In this document: in pieces, positions 23,883 to 31,659 of the stretch
How positions within the stretch are numbered: position 1 is the first letter of the stretch
Layout: each line of letters opens with the position of its first letter
Origin: Alistipes sp. Marseille-P5061
GTDB lineage: Bacteria; Bacteroidota; Bacteroidia; Bacteroidales; Rikenellaceae
Direction: 5' to 3'
DNA: 33,271 bases
Assembly: GCF_900290115.1 (NCBI RefSeq)
Contig: NZ_LT985749.1
Span: 678,596-711,866 of the forward strand
The notes under the pieces: model-generated
Seen by the model: the letters and a program-made list of their open reading frames with translations, nothing else
What the model was told of the DNA's origin: nothing
Database searches by the model: none
Position numbers and translations under genes: made by a program

Positions 23883-24797
23883 ATGGCATCCAATCTCTTC
23901 AAAAGGTACATCTGGCTGGCCGATACGATCCACCGGTACGGGCCGATCACGCTGGCCGAGATCCGCGCCCGCTGGCAGCGCAGCGCGCTCTATGACGGTC
24001 GTCCGCTGGCGCGGCGGACCTTCCACTCCCACCGCGACGCGGTCGAGGAACTGTTCGATATCTCGATCGTCTGCGACGAACGCACCAACCGTTACTCTGT
24101 TGCCAACAGCGAGGATCTCAACTCGCACAACATCACAAACTGGTTGCTCGATAGTTTTGCCGTCGGGCAGTCGCTGCGCGAGGCCCGCACGCTGCATAAC
24201 CGCGTGCTGGTCGAGGAGGTTCCCTCGGCCCGGGGGCATCTTCCCGAACTGCTCGACGCCATGCGCGAGAACCGGCAGGTGGTCGTTACCTATCAGCCCT
24301 TCACGGGGGACGAGGCCTTCGACCTCCGTCTTCAGCCGCTTTTCGTCAAGCTCCGCGACCGGCGCTGGTACCTCTACGCCGACAAGCCCGACAATGCGAA
24401 GATCAAGCTCTATGCGCTGGACCGCATGGTGAAGATCCGCGTGACCGACGATCGCTTTACGCCGCCCGAGGAGCTGGATCCGGCCGGCTACCTGGCCGGG
24501 GCCTTCGGCGTGGCGGTCTATGACGATATCCGCCCCTGCACGATCCGGGTCCGGGTCGCGGGCGACGGCGTCAAGTATCTCCGCACGCTGCCCCTCCACG
24601 CTTCGCAGCAGGAGGTCGAGACGCATGACGACTATGCCATTTTCGAATTTCACGTGGCACCGACGCCGGAGTTTTACCAGGCCATGTTAAACTGCCACTG
24701 CAACTTTGAGGTGCTCTCGCCGGACAATGTACGGGAGGAGATGCGGCGCATCATTGACGGGCTCCATGTTTTGTACTGCCGTCCGACAAATGAGTAA
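23883..24797 (+). CDS. WYL-domain transcriptional regulator
   Basis: This is a 304-residue regulator. The N-terminal third is a winged-helix-like DNA-binding region (LFKRYIWLADTIHRYGPITLAEI, RTFHSHRDAVEELF). The centre and C-terminus form a WYL domain with the signature RRWYLYADKPD (Trp about 162) and LYALDRMVKI, followed by a WCX-type C-terminal region (IRVRVAGDGVKYLRTLPLH). WYL proteins sense nucleic acids or nucleotides and often control anti-phage loci. Here the gene leads a plus-strand run (zinc-ribbon protein, nuclease-like protein, metallo-beta-lactamase protein, WG-repeat protein) and diverges from the AAA+ ATPase gene. The role as local controller is inference from position. Confidence 0.88.
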   Translation: MASNLFKRYIWLADTIHRYGPITLAEIRARWQRSALYDGRPLARRTFHSHRDAVEELFDISIVCDERTNRYSVANSEDLNSHNITNWLLDSFAVGQSLREARTLHNRVLVEEVPSARGHLPELLDAMRENRQVVVTYQPFTGDEAFDLRLQPLFVKLRDRRWYLYADKPDNAKIKLYALDRMVKIRVTDDRFTPPEELDPAGYLAGAFGVAVYDDIRPCTIRVRVAGDGVKYLRTLPLHASQQEVETHDDYAIFEFHVAPTPEFYQAMLNCHCNFEVLSPDNVREEMRRIIDGLHVLYCRPTNE

Positions 24798-25299
24798 AAA
24801 AGAAAATCGAACGAAGATGATGACAGAAAAAACAGACAAACAGACACATGAGCGCCAATGGGAACTTTTTGCGGAGGCAGTGCCGCTCATTTGGCAGCAA
24901 CGTGAACGGATTCTTACCGATCTGCAGCTCTTCGGGGCCCGCACGCCGATGCGTATCCGCATGGCCTATGTTTCGATGAAGGATTCGGGACCCTATCCGC
25001 TAGGCGTGGTGGTCCGGGCGTGGACCGAGTACGCAGAAAACTACACGCGTCTATGTCCGAAATGCGGCGGGCAGATGCTGATCTACTCCTTCTCGGGGTC
25101 ACCGTTGAGCGGCCGCAGCAGCCATTCGGCCACCTGCACCGCATGCGGCTATCAACAACGCCACGTCGACGAAGGCAGTTTCGGACGCCTTGCTTCACCG
25201 ATCATGCGTATTGCCAGCGAGTATCGGGATCTGCCGAAGGGCGATGCGCTGTCGTTCGAGGAGGCGATCAATAAAATCCACGATTTCGACACAAAATAA
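24790..25299 (+). CDS. Zinc-ribbon protein of unknown function
   Basis: This is about 169 residues if started at ATG 24790 (MSKKENRTK), which overlaps the WYL stop; ATG 24817 or 24820 (MMTEKTDKQ) is an equally possible start. The first 80 residues are helical and charged (RQWELFAEAVPLIWQQRERILTDLQLF). The centre carries a four-cysteine zinc ribbon: CPKCGG (Cys about 89/92) and CTACGY (about 115/118) around an SSHSATC segment. The C-terminus is short and acidic. No enzymatic motif is visible. Tight coupling with the WYL gene suggests they work together. The ribbon could bind nucleic acid or protein. Confidence 0.6.
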   Translation: MSKKENRTKMMTEKTDKQTHERQWELFAEAVPLIWQQRERILTDLQLFGARTPMRIRMAYVSMKDSGPYPLGVVVRAWTEYAENYTRLCPKCGGQMLIYSFSGSPLSGRSSHSATCTACGYQQRHVDEGSFGRLASPIMRIASEYRDLPKGDALSFEEAINKIHDFDTK

Positions 25300-25333
25300 A
25301 AAAGTATAATCAAAGATTTAAGCTAATAAGTAG

Positions 25334-25341
25334 TATTTTTG
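25334..25341 (+). promoter_or_regulatory. Promoter inside the cargo operon
   Basis: TATTTTTG matches TAnnTTTG in a strongly AT-rich 70-bp gap, 28 bp before the nuclease-like gene. It would allow the nuclease-like gene and those after it to be expressed separately from the WYL and zinc-ribbon genes. Confidence 0.5.
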
Positions 25342-25369
25342 TAAAAAACCAATCTAAAAATTCAATACC

Positions 25370-26296
25370 ATGGCTCACTCTATCAGTGAATTGTTCATGA
25401 ACCGCTTCATGGACAAAAACGATCTCTATCCCGTTCTCGAATATGTAAAGGCAGACAACTCGCTGGATCTCGAAATGCGAGGCAATTATGTCTCGATCTA
25501 TTATCGAGGTGGTTCAGTTTTGAGAATATTTGAAGATAAAGGACATTACGGCAGTATTGATCCCCGATATATGCCTGGGGCTCAAGTACCTCAATTCTCA
25601 TTGGAAAACATTCATGCCTATCTTACCGAAGCAAAGCACATTGTGGATATCTACACCACCAATGTAAAAAATCATCTGGGAGAAAAGGATATCCAGCAAA
25701 TGATTATCAAGGAGAACAATTATTCATGTAACTCCTTCGATACGGATTATTTTATCATCGACAGCGAATACCAATACGGAGACAAACGCTTCGACCTTGT
25801 CGCACTGGAATGGGAATCGACTCCGGCCGCTCATAAACTGGCGAAAACGGCTATTCCCCGCTTGTTTATCATAGAGGTCAAACAAGGATACAAATCCATC
25901 CGATCAACACAAAGCGTCAAAGACGACAAGACAACGGAATCACCCGGATTGAAAATCCACCAGGACGATTTCCGCGACTTCGTCTCCGATTGTGACCGGG
26001 TCCAGAACTTCCAGAATGACATGCTCAACCTGTTCCGACAAAAACGGATCTTGGGTTTGATTCCGGGCTTCAAACTGGGCGACAACGCCGACAAGTATAA
26101 GGATGTAACCCAGATCCAGCCCAAAGTAGAGTTTGCCTGCGTACTGGCGAATTATAAAACCCAAAGTACCCAACTTCGGCTTGAACTGCAGGAAATGGAG
26201 GATTGTCTCTTTTTTAACTCTTCCTTCATGGGATATGGATTATACAAAAGCGGCCTTATGAATAAGGCTGCATTAGAGAAAGAGCTATGCAGATAG
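25370..26296 (+). CDS. PD-(D/E)XK nuclease-fold-like protein
   Basis: This is a 308-residue protein. The central region has a PD-(D/E)XK-like core: DSEYQYGDKRFDLVAL (Asp about 142) and, 27 residues on, LFIIEVKQGYKSI (Glu169-x-Lys171) at the end of a hydrophobic strand. An acidic residue and an E-x-K motif on adjacent strands are the metal-binding signature of restriction-endonuclease-fold enzymes. The N-terminal 100 residues (YYRGGSVLRIF, IVDIYTTNVKNHL) form a separate beta-rich part. AT content is higher than in the neighbours, suggesting a distinct origin. Its stop overlaps the start of the next gene by 10 bp. A nuclease activity is predicted from the motif only. Confidence 0.65.
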   Translation: MAHSISELFMNRFMDKNDLYPVLEYVKADNSLDLEMRGNYVSIYYRGGSVLRIFEDKGHYGSIDPRYMPGAQVPQFSLENIHAYLTEAKHIVDIYTTNVKNHLGEKDIQQMIIKENNYSCNSFDTDYFIIDSEYQYGDKRFDLVALEWESTPAAHKLAKTAIPRLFIIEVKQGYKSIRSTQSVKDDKTTESPGLKIHQDDFRDFVSDCDRVQNFQNDMLNLFRQKRILGLIPGFKLGDNADKYKDVTQIQPKVEFACVLANYKTQSTQLRLELQEMEDCLFFNSSFMGYGLYKSGLMNKAALEKELCR

Positions 26297-27561
26297 TCAT
26301 CCACCGCGGAACACACGAAATCGGCGGCAGTTGTGTTGAGATACGAACCCGGCAGACTAAAATCCTGCTCGATCTGGGTCTGCCGCTCGATTTCGACTCC
26401 CGGCCCCAGGAGCAGCAGGAGCAAATCCGCCGCGAGGCCCTCGAATGGGCGCAGGATGCCGATGCCATCTTCATCAGCCACTACCATGCCGACCACCACG
26501 GTCTGCTGCCCGATACGCACCGGGATGTGGCCATCTACGCTACGGCCGGGACGGCGGCCATGATGCACGTCACCGAGGTGATCCATGGACGTGGCGATGC
26601 CGACTATCTGTGCCATATCAGAATACTCTCCAAGGAGGCTGATGACCGGAAGTTCGAGCCGGTAACCGTGGGCGATATCCGCATCACACCCTACACGGTT
26701 GACCACGCCGCCTACGATGCGTGCGCCTTCTTGATCGAAGCCGAAGGCCGGCGAATCCTCTACAGCGGAGACATCCGCCGCCACGGGGTGAAAGGCTTTC
26801 TCTACCACAACCTGCCCCGGAAGGTCGACTGCTTGCTGCTCGAGGGGACCAATCTGGCCACCGAGAAAGCGTGTATGAACGAAGCGGAGATTTGCGAACG
26901 TTTCAAGGAGCAGTTCCGCACCGATGCCGACAAACTGCACTATGTCTGGTGCTCGGGACAGAATATTGACCGCATCGTCCAGATCTACAAGGCAGCGCTC
27001 GTCTGCTCGCGTAAGCTGATTGTGGATACCTACGTCGCGTATGTGCTGGAAGCGGTTCATCGTTTCAAGCCGTCGATCCCGTCGCCGCTCTCTCCGTTCG
27101 AAGGGCACGATGTCTTCCGGTATTTCTGCCAACACGCCCAGCTAAAGCGGTTTGAAAAGGCAGGAGATCCGGAGATTGTGCAGCGCCTGAAAGCGCTGCC
27201 TACGGTTGATACGACAGACATCGGGCACAACCCGGGCAAATATGTCTGGCTCATCCGCCCCTCAATGCTGCCTTACATGCAGAAATACAGCCATCGACCG
27301 TCTGTTGTGGTTACCTCGATCTGGGAGGGATACGAAAAAGACGAGTCCGAATTCATGGATTGGATCCGGGAGCGGGGTTTTGCCAATCCGCACATCCATA
27401 CCAGCGGCCACGCCGATGCAAAATCGTTGCAATCGATTGTACGGCATGTCGATCCCGGGCTGTTGATCCCGATTCACACCACCGTGCCGGAACGCTTTGC
27501 CACGCTTTTCCCCGATCGGACGATTCGCTGTCCGCAGGACAATGAATCGATCGAGCTGTAG
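26287..27561 (+). CDS. Metallo-beta-lactamase/RNase J-like hydrolase
   Basis: This is a 424-residue MBL-fold protein. Metal-binding motif 2 is SHYHADHHG (residues about 60-68). Later motifs are TVDHAAYDAC, LYSGDIRRHG and LLLEGTNL, then a beta-CASP-like insertion region, and the C-terminal HTSGHADAKSLQ and LLIPIHTT segments typical of RNase J/CPSF-type nucleases. RNase J proper is about 550 residues; this one lacks the C-terminal extension. The N-terminus IHRGTHEIGGSCVEI (compare the GGxxEIG motif of RNase J) supports that assignment. It overlaps the nuclease-like gene by 10 bp, so the two are co-translated. Likely activity: RNA or single-stranded DNA processing. Whether it serves defence is inference. 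Confidence 0.82.
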   Translation: MQIVIHRGTHEIGGSCVEIRTRQTKILLDLGLPLDFDSRPQEQQEQIRREALEWAQDADAIFISHYHADHHGLLPDTHRDVAIYATAGTAAMMHVTEVIHGRGDADYLCHIRILSKEADDRKFEPVTVGDIRITPYTVDHAAYDACAFLIEAEGRRILYSGDIRRHGVKGFLYHNLPRKVDCLLLEGTNLATEKACMNEAEICERFKEQFRTDADKLHYVWCSGQNIDRIVQIYKAALVCSRKLIVDTYVAYVLEAVHRFKPSIPSPLSPFEGHDVFRYFCQHAQLKRFEKAGDPEIVQRLKALPTVDTTDIGHNPGKYVWLIRPSMLPYMQKYSHRPSVVVTSIWEGYEKDESEFMDWIRERGFANPHIHTSGHADAKSLQSIVRHVDPGLLIPIHTTVPERFATLFPDRTIRCPQDNESIEL

Positions 27562-28108
27562 TCTCTTTTCTCCAGATTCAGCCTTGTTGTGCCGCCATTC
27601 CGCACAGCAGGGCTTTTACTTTGTCGAAAAGGCAGAGTATATGGGAATCAGATACTACTACAAAAATGGCAAGACGGGATTTCAGACCTCGGGCGGATGT
27701 CATCTTACGAAAGCGTGCTGGAATGAGGCCTGGCTGCTGGACGATACAGGCCGGGCATTGGTACGCGACGGCGAGGGGTACGCACTGTTGCGCATCCGCA
27801 GCGGGCGACTCATTCGTTTGGATTGTGACCGTGCGGCACCCTATGGCGACACCCTGCTGCGCATCCGCCGCAACGGGAAATACGGACTGGTGGATTTCGA
27901 GGGCCGCGCCATCATTCCTCCGCGATACGATGTGCTGACCAACCACTTTGCTCAATTCAATATCATCGGCCGCCGAGGCCGCTACGGATTGCTCAACCGA
28001 CAGGGCGGATGGGCACAACCGCTTCGTTACGACGTGATTCTACCCGTCAACCAGCGGGGCAACGACCGTTTGGCCTGCATCCGCCAACATAAGGTGGTGT
28101 TTTTATGA
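27542..28108 (+). CDS. WG-repeat protein
   Basis: Up to 188 residues from ATG 27542, which follows GCAGGACA and overlaps the previous gene by 20 bp. A second possible start is ATG 27641 (MGIRYYYKNGK), which gives 155 residues and better matches where repeats begin. It contains WG-type beta repeats, each about 20-25 residues: NGKYGLVDFEGRAIIPPRYD and RGRYGLLNRQGGWAQPLRYD are the clearest. WG repeats form beta-hairpin stacks that mediate protein contacts. No signal peptide, so it is probably cytosolic. It is the last gene of the cargo run. Function unknown. Confidence 0.65.
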   Translation: MNRSSCSLFSPDSALLCRHSAQQGFYFVEKAEYMGIRYYYKNGKTGFQTSGGCHLTKACWNEAWLLDDTGRALVRDGEGYALLRIRSGRLIRLDCDRAAPYGDTLLRIRRNGKYGLVDFEGRAIIPPRYDVLTNHFAQFNIIGRRGRYGLLNRQGGWAQPLRYDVILPVNQRGNDRLACIRQHKVVFL

Positions 28109-28135
28109 GATTATCCATCTTTTCCAATCCATCCT

Positions 28136-28257
28136 TTTCCACCCGATAGCGCCCAGCCCGGGCTTGGCGGCGATGGATGCACGGCCGTCCCCATGGGACG
28201 CTCCGTATAGCCTTGCAGCCGGTGCCGGCAGGTCGGATCTTTGCGGACGGGTGGAAA
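28136..28257. other. Structured element between convergent genes
   Basis: TTTCCACCCG (28136-28145) and CGGGTGGAAA (28248-28257) form a perfect 10-bp closing stem around about 100 bp. Inside are AGCCCGGGCT (about 28155-28164) and CGTCCC-CAT-GGGACG-type (28186-28200) hairpins plus GCCGG/CCGGC pairs. No T tract follows either end, so it is not a simple terminator. It may be a structured RNA, a recombination site or a transfer-related site. Confidence 0.4.
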
Positions 28258-28300
28258 GGGAAGGACTTCCGGCAAAAAGTTGCAACAATCCGCTCTCCCG

Positions 28301-29578
28301 TTACCTACTCGGGCCACGCGACTCCTTCTTCGGGGTGATGATGCGTCGCGGACGGTCCTGATGCTTTTGAGTTTGGGCAGGGCGCGGCTCGCGGGGATCG
28401 TCCCAACTCTCCCGGTAGGTTGTATCCGATGCCTTCTCCTTCCACAGGTAGGGACGTGCCGTCGTGCCTCCCCACCATTTCACCAGCGCCCGCACCACGT
28501 AGCCCGCTTCGATCCGGTCCCGGTCCATGCGCCGCATCGTATATTTCCCATACTCCACCCAGTCCCGCGGATCGTCCTGATAGACCCACGCCATCTGCAG
28601 CTGGTCGTCCATCACCACATAACCCTCCGACTGCGTTCCCCGCACGTAGATCGGCTCACCCTCGCGGAGCATCTCGATCTGCTCCTTGGTCAAGGGCTTG
28701 CCAGCAATCGACAGTTTAGGACACGGCTGTTCTGGTGGCTGTTGCTGCTTCTCCGTCTCCAACTTTTGCAGGATAGCCGAAACCTGCGGACGTTGTTCGT
28801 CCGTGTAGTTGCGGATCTGCTCGATCATCGCCTGCCGGAGGCGATTCTGTTCGACCCGTTGCGACAGTCGGCCGTAGCTGAACTTGCGGTCCACCTGCGA
28901 GGCCTTGAACGTATGCCCCTCCAAGGTGAAGGTCACACCCTGGATCTCCTTCGTCGGATCACCGCCTCGATGGACAAAGGTCGTGGCGACCTGTCGTTTG
29001 GCCAGTTCTTTGGCTAATGCCGTCCAGGAAGTGCAGTCGGGCAGCAGCTCCCGCAGGTGGTCGTAAATGCGATGGCGCAGTTGCTCCGGGCCATGCAGCC
29101 GCTCCGTGGCGACCTGCTCCTTGCCGTGCGAGAAGGTCAGCCCGTACTCCTGCTTGAGCTCCTTGCAGATACGCATATTGCGCAGACGTTCGTTGCGGTC
29201 CGGGACCAGCGTCGTGTCGTAGCGTACCCGGTTATAGAGGATATGCAGGTGAGGATGTTTCGTATCGGTGTGGCGCACGACAAGGTACTGCGTGCCGGTA
29301 ATCTCCATGCGTTGCATATACTCACGTGCCAAGTCGAGCATCAACCGGTTCGACATCCGCGGGTCATCGTCGGGGTGGAACGATAGGGAAATATGACCGA
29401 CGACCCGTTTGACATCGGGGCGGGCCCGGCGCTGGAACTCGAAGCTGCCGATCAGCGCCTGCCGGGAGGTGAGCTCCACGCCGTCGCTCGTCAGAATGTA
29501 AGCCTTTCCCGGCTCTTTGCCGAGCAGGTAGCGCACCGCGCCGCCAAAGGATTTGTCGGTTACGATTTTGCCGATCAT
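28301..29578 (-). CDS. Relaxase/mobilization nuclease (MobB-like)
   Basis: This is a 425-residue relaxase. The N-terminal domain (residues about 1-200) carries the three-histidine metal-binding motif RHTDTKHPHLHILYNRV (His108/110/112) and GHISLSFHPDDD, typical of PF03432-type MOBP relaxases. It opens with MIGKIVTDKSFGGAVRYLLG, the usual start of Bacteroidales MobB proteins. A conserved Tyr near the N-terminus (YLLG, about residue 17) could be the nicking residue. The C-terminal part has a DUF3945-like region (LTKEQIEMLREGEPIYVRG, GYVVMDDQLQMAWVYQDD). It follows MobC by 4 bp. The enzyme would nick oriT and lead transfer of the single strand. Transfer requires a mating apparatus not present in the window. 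Confidence 0.9.
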   Translation of the reverse strand: MIGKIVTDKSFGGAVRYLLGKEPGKAYILTSDGVELTSRQALIGSFEFQRRARPDVKRVVGHISLSFHPDDDPRMSNRLMLDLAREYMQRMEITGTQYLVVRHTDTKHPHLHILYNRVRYDTTLVPDRNERLRNMRICKELKQEYGLTFSHGKEQVATERLHGPEQLRHRIYDHLRELLPDCTSWTALAKELAKRQVATTFVHRGGDPTKEIQGVTFTLEGHTFKASQVDRKFSYGRLSQRVEQNRLRQAMIEQIRNYTDEQRPQVSAILQKLETEKQQQPPEQPCPKLSIAGKPLTKEQIEMLREGEPIYVRGTQSEGYVVMDDQLQMAWVYQDDPRDWVEYGKYTMRRMDRDRIEAGYVVRALVKWWGGTTARPYLWKEKASDTTYRESWDDPREPRPAQTQKHQDRPRRIITPKKESRGPSR

Positions 29579-29582
29579 CGTC

Positions 29583-29939
29583 TTAGAGTTTTTGTTTCAA
29601 CCGTCCGATCACCTCGTCGTAGAAGCGGAGGATCCGCCTCAGCTCCTCTTCGTGGGAGGCAACCCCGAAGGCGTGCTGGAGGAAGGCCAGTTGGTTCAGG
29701 TTATTCCGTTCGCGCGTCAATTCGGAGACCAGGCGCAACTCCTCGGGACCGATCCGCCGCAGGATCCGTCCCGAGGTGACCGCCTGGCGGGCATACTCCG
29801 AGAGGGTCAGATTGCAGGCCGCTGCCTTACGTTGCACCCGGAGGTACTCCGCCTCGCTCACGCGGAAACGTACTGTGCGTGAACGCAAGATCGCCGCGCT
29901 CTTCCGCGGGCGACCTCCCTTGGGTTTCACTACCTCCAT
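29583..29939 (-). CDS. mobC: MobC-type relaxosome accessory protein
   Basis: This is a 118-residue protein. A basic N-terminus (KPKGGRPRK) is followed by a ribbon-helix-helix-like segment (RTVRFRVSEAEYLRVQRKAAA, TLSEYARQAV). Then comes the MobC family signature RERNNLNQLAFLQHA and a C-terminal helix. The ATG at 29939 was chosen because MEVVKPKGGRPRK is the normal start. MobC proteins bind oriT and open the DNA for the relaxase. It precedes the relaxase gene by 4 bp. The upstream 670 bp probably contain oriT. Confidence 0.85.
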   Translation of the reverse strand: MEVVKPKGGRPRKSAAILRSRTVRFRVSEAEYLRVQRKAAACNLTLSEYARQAVTSGRILRRIGPEELRLVSELTRERNNLNQLAFLQHAFGVASHEEELRRILRFYDEVIGRLKQKL

Positions 29940-30570
29940 GGCTCGAGGACGTTGGCAGTGGAACAAACAAACTGGGGTTGTTTCGCGCAGCGTGTTTCGT
30001 CGGGCTGGAGCGACGTCCCGTGCCCCGAATCTGCGGCGAGCCGGGCGAGCGGCGGATGGTTCGGGATGCGACCCTCGGGAGCAGACCGGGCGGGGCAGCC
30101 CCGCAGGGCGAGGTGGTTCGGTGTGGCAGCCAAAAACCCGATGCGGGGTTTTTGTGCCACGAGAACACAACCTCGCTCCTTTCGGTTTTCGGACCCGGGA
30201 TTCAGCAGCACATTCGACGTTTGAAGTCGAACGGTGCGGAATCCCGGGGTCGCAAAGGCGTCAGCGCGGAGGCGCTCCCGTACCGGCAAACAGCAGGAGG
30301 TTCATGTCGCGGCAAGAATGGGAAGCGTGCAGCTTTTAACCCGAACGGATCGGGGCTTATCGTCGTCCAACCGGGGACGGTGGGCAACCGATGGAAGGTG
30401 GTCGGATCTTCAGTGGGGAGCCGTGGAAGGGATGAATGGCGTTGTCATGGTCGGTGATTTTTGCGTCGTTTCGAGGATAACGACACCCGCCGCCGCTTTG
30501 TTTCACCATGGGGCGCGATTGCGCTTTCTTGCCGGTAGTTGCGAGATGGGCCAGTGGCAGGTATATGCAC
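29940..30570. other. Gene-free region with hairpins, probable oriT
   Basis: No protein gene is supportable over about 630 bp upstream of mobC. The region holds two notable dyads, one at 30123-30160 (GTGGCA...TGCCAC enclosing CAAAAACCC...GGGTTTTTG) and one at 30194-30248. Relaxase-accessory operons commonly have their transfer origin just upstream, and this is the only long candidate here. The nic site cannot be identified by eye. Confidence 0.5.
30194..30248. repeat. Long nested inverted repeat (oriT candidate)
   Basis: CCCGGGATTC (30194-30203) pairs with GAATCCCGGG (30239-30248). Inside it GCAC (30208-30211) pairs with GTGC (30234-30237), and TTCGAC (30213-30218) pairs with GTCGAA (30226-30231). 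The nested dyad spans 55 bp with 20 paired positions. Confidence 0.85.
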
Positions 30571-30600
30571 GAAAAAAGCCCTCGAATCATCTGATTCGAG
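30571..30600 (-). terminator. Terminator of the helix-turn-helix gene pair
   Basis: CTCGAATCA and TGATTCGAG (plus 30581-30600) form a 9-bp stem with a 2-nt loop. On the minus strand this is followed by GGCTTTTTTCG (plus 30571-30580 and beyond), directly after the minus-strand stop at 30616. Confidence 0.85.
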
Positions 30601-30615
30601 AGCTCGTGTAGTCTG

Positions 30616-30915
30616 TTACTCGGCAGCCGCCCGAAGGTTGCGGTCAAGCACCGCCCGGATCCCCGATTCGGGATAGAGCAGCAGGCGGGTGCCAAGTACC
30701 GTGAAGGGAATCTGCCGCCGGTCCCGCAGCGTCTGCAGGGTGCGCGGCGAGAGGTGCAGGCGTGTGCAGACCTCCTCTCCGGTCAGATAGCGCTCCTCGC
30801 CGATCATCGGGCAACGCTCCTCGGAGGCCTTCCGCAGCATACGCTCCACGTTGTCCAGCCGTGCGAACAAGCGTTGTATCTCGTCGCTCGCTTCGTTGAG
30901 ATAATCCAGCGGCAT
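30616..30915 (-). CDS. Small helix-turn-helix protein (excisionase-like)
   Basis: This is a 99-residue protein. The first 45 residues are a helical, coiled-coil-like part (LNEASDEIQRLFARLDNVERML). The C-terminal half is a MerR/excisionase-type helix-turn-helix: YLTGEEVCTRLHLSPRTLQTLRDRRQIPFTVLGTRLLLYPES. Proteins of this form are common in pairs at the front of Bacteroidales mobilizable elements, where they regulate excision or mobilization genes. I chose ATG 30915, two bases after the upstream stop. Its upstream partner carries a nonsense codon. Confidence 0.8.
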   Translation of the reverse strand: MPLDYLNEASDEIQRLFARLDNVERMLRKASEERCPMIGEERYLTGEEVCTRLHLSPRTLQTLRDRRQIPFTVLGTRLLLYPESGIRAVLDRNLRAAAE

Positions 30916-30917
30916 GG

Positions 30918-31205
30918 CTATTGCGTTTGAACGGTTTTGCGGGAGAGCCATGCGGCCAGGTCCCAACGTCGGTAGTAGAATTTACCGCCCAATCGCGAGC
31001 AGGGAATCGCGCCTCGGTCCCGGTAGCTTTGCAGCGTGCGTTTGGTGATGTTCAGTGCCCGGCACACCTCTTCGCTGTCCAATCACCCGTCGTCCTGCGG
31101 TGGCGTCAAACGGCGTTCCAAGCGCTGGGCAAGGGCGGAGAGGTGTTCCACCCGTTCGAGGAGCCGTTGCCAACTCCGCTCCCCGATACATACGATCTTT
31201 TCCAT
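30918..31205 (-). pseudogene. Small helix-turn-helix protein interrupted by UGA
   Basis: The frame is 95 codons from ATG 31205 (MEKIVCIGERSWQRLLERVE). Codon 41 (31083-31085) is TGA: the sequence reads PPQDDG-TGA-LDSEEVCRALNITKRTLQSYRDRGAIPCSRLGGKFYYRRWDLAAWL. Homologous proteins have an aromatic residue, usually Trp, before LDxxEVC, so TGG to TGA is the probable change. The downstream half is an intact excisionase-type helix-turn-helix of the same family as the next gene. Truncation would leave only the N-terminal coil. Re-initiation at an internal codon is possible but none is obvious (no ATG soon after). The gene ends with TAG. Confidence 0.82.
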
Positions 31206-31659
31206 GGTCTTCTTTTTTTCTGTTTGGTTTGACTATGCTGCAACCCGTCTTTGAGGGTTGCTCTCTGTGTGGATGAGGCCGCCGAACATTCAGCGATCCC
31301 GGATCCGAAAGGCACGGCATTTCATCTTTTTTTCCGGTTTATGAATCTTTGTTCCTGCAAGCTTGCACTCGGATAACGTGCGCTGCCCCTCAAAAGTTTC
31401 GCTCGCAAAGTGATGTGGCAGTGGTTGGCGTCGGTTGGCGTCGCGAGGGTGGACAAACTGCGGTGAAAACGCCGGTTTATAGCCATTCTGATTTGCGCAT
31501 ATGGCAAACGTGCCTATGATAATACACGGACAGAGACGGGATACGGGCTGTCGAGCCGGAAGCTCAAAAGGGTAGTTTGGGACGAAAGTCATGCAAACCG
31601 CATCTCCGAATCACCGGGAGGGACTGGAGTCGCAGACCGGTTGCGGATTCCGACAGGCC
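31206..31659. other. Gene-poor stretch between helix-turn-helix genes and AraC gene
   Basis: About 450 bp without a credible gene. It holds a direct repeat GGTTGGCGTC at about 31422 and 31432, a T-rich leader before the helix-turn-helix pair, and two short minus-strand frames (about 31290-31592) with no recognisable domains. Nothing resembling a tRNA or integrase site was recognised. Confidence 0.5.

Noticed and set aside
30000..30600. Several overlapping frames of 100-190 codons upstream of mobC
   Set aside because: They overlap on both strands, are Arg/Gly/Pro-rich, contain the palindromes and show no family motif.
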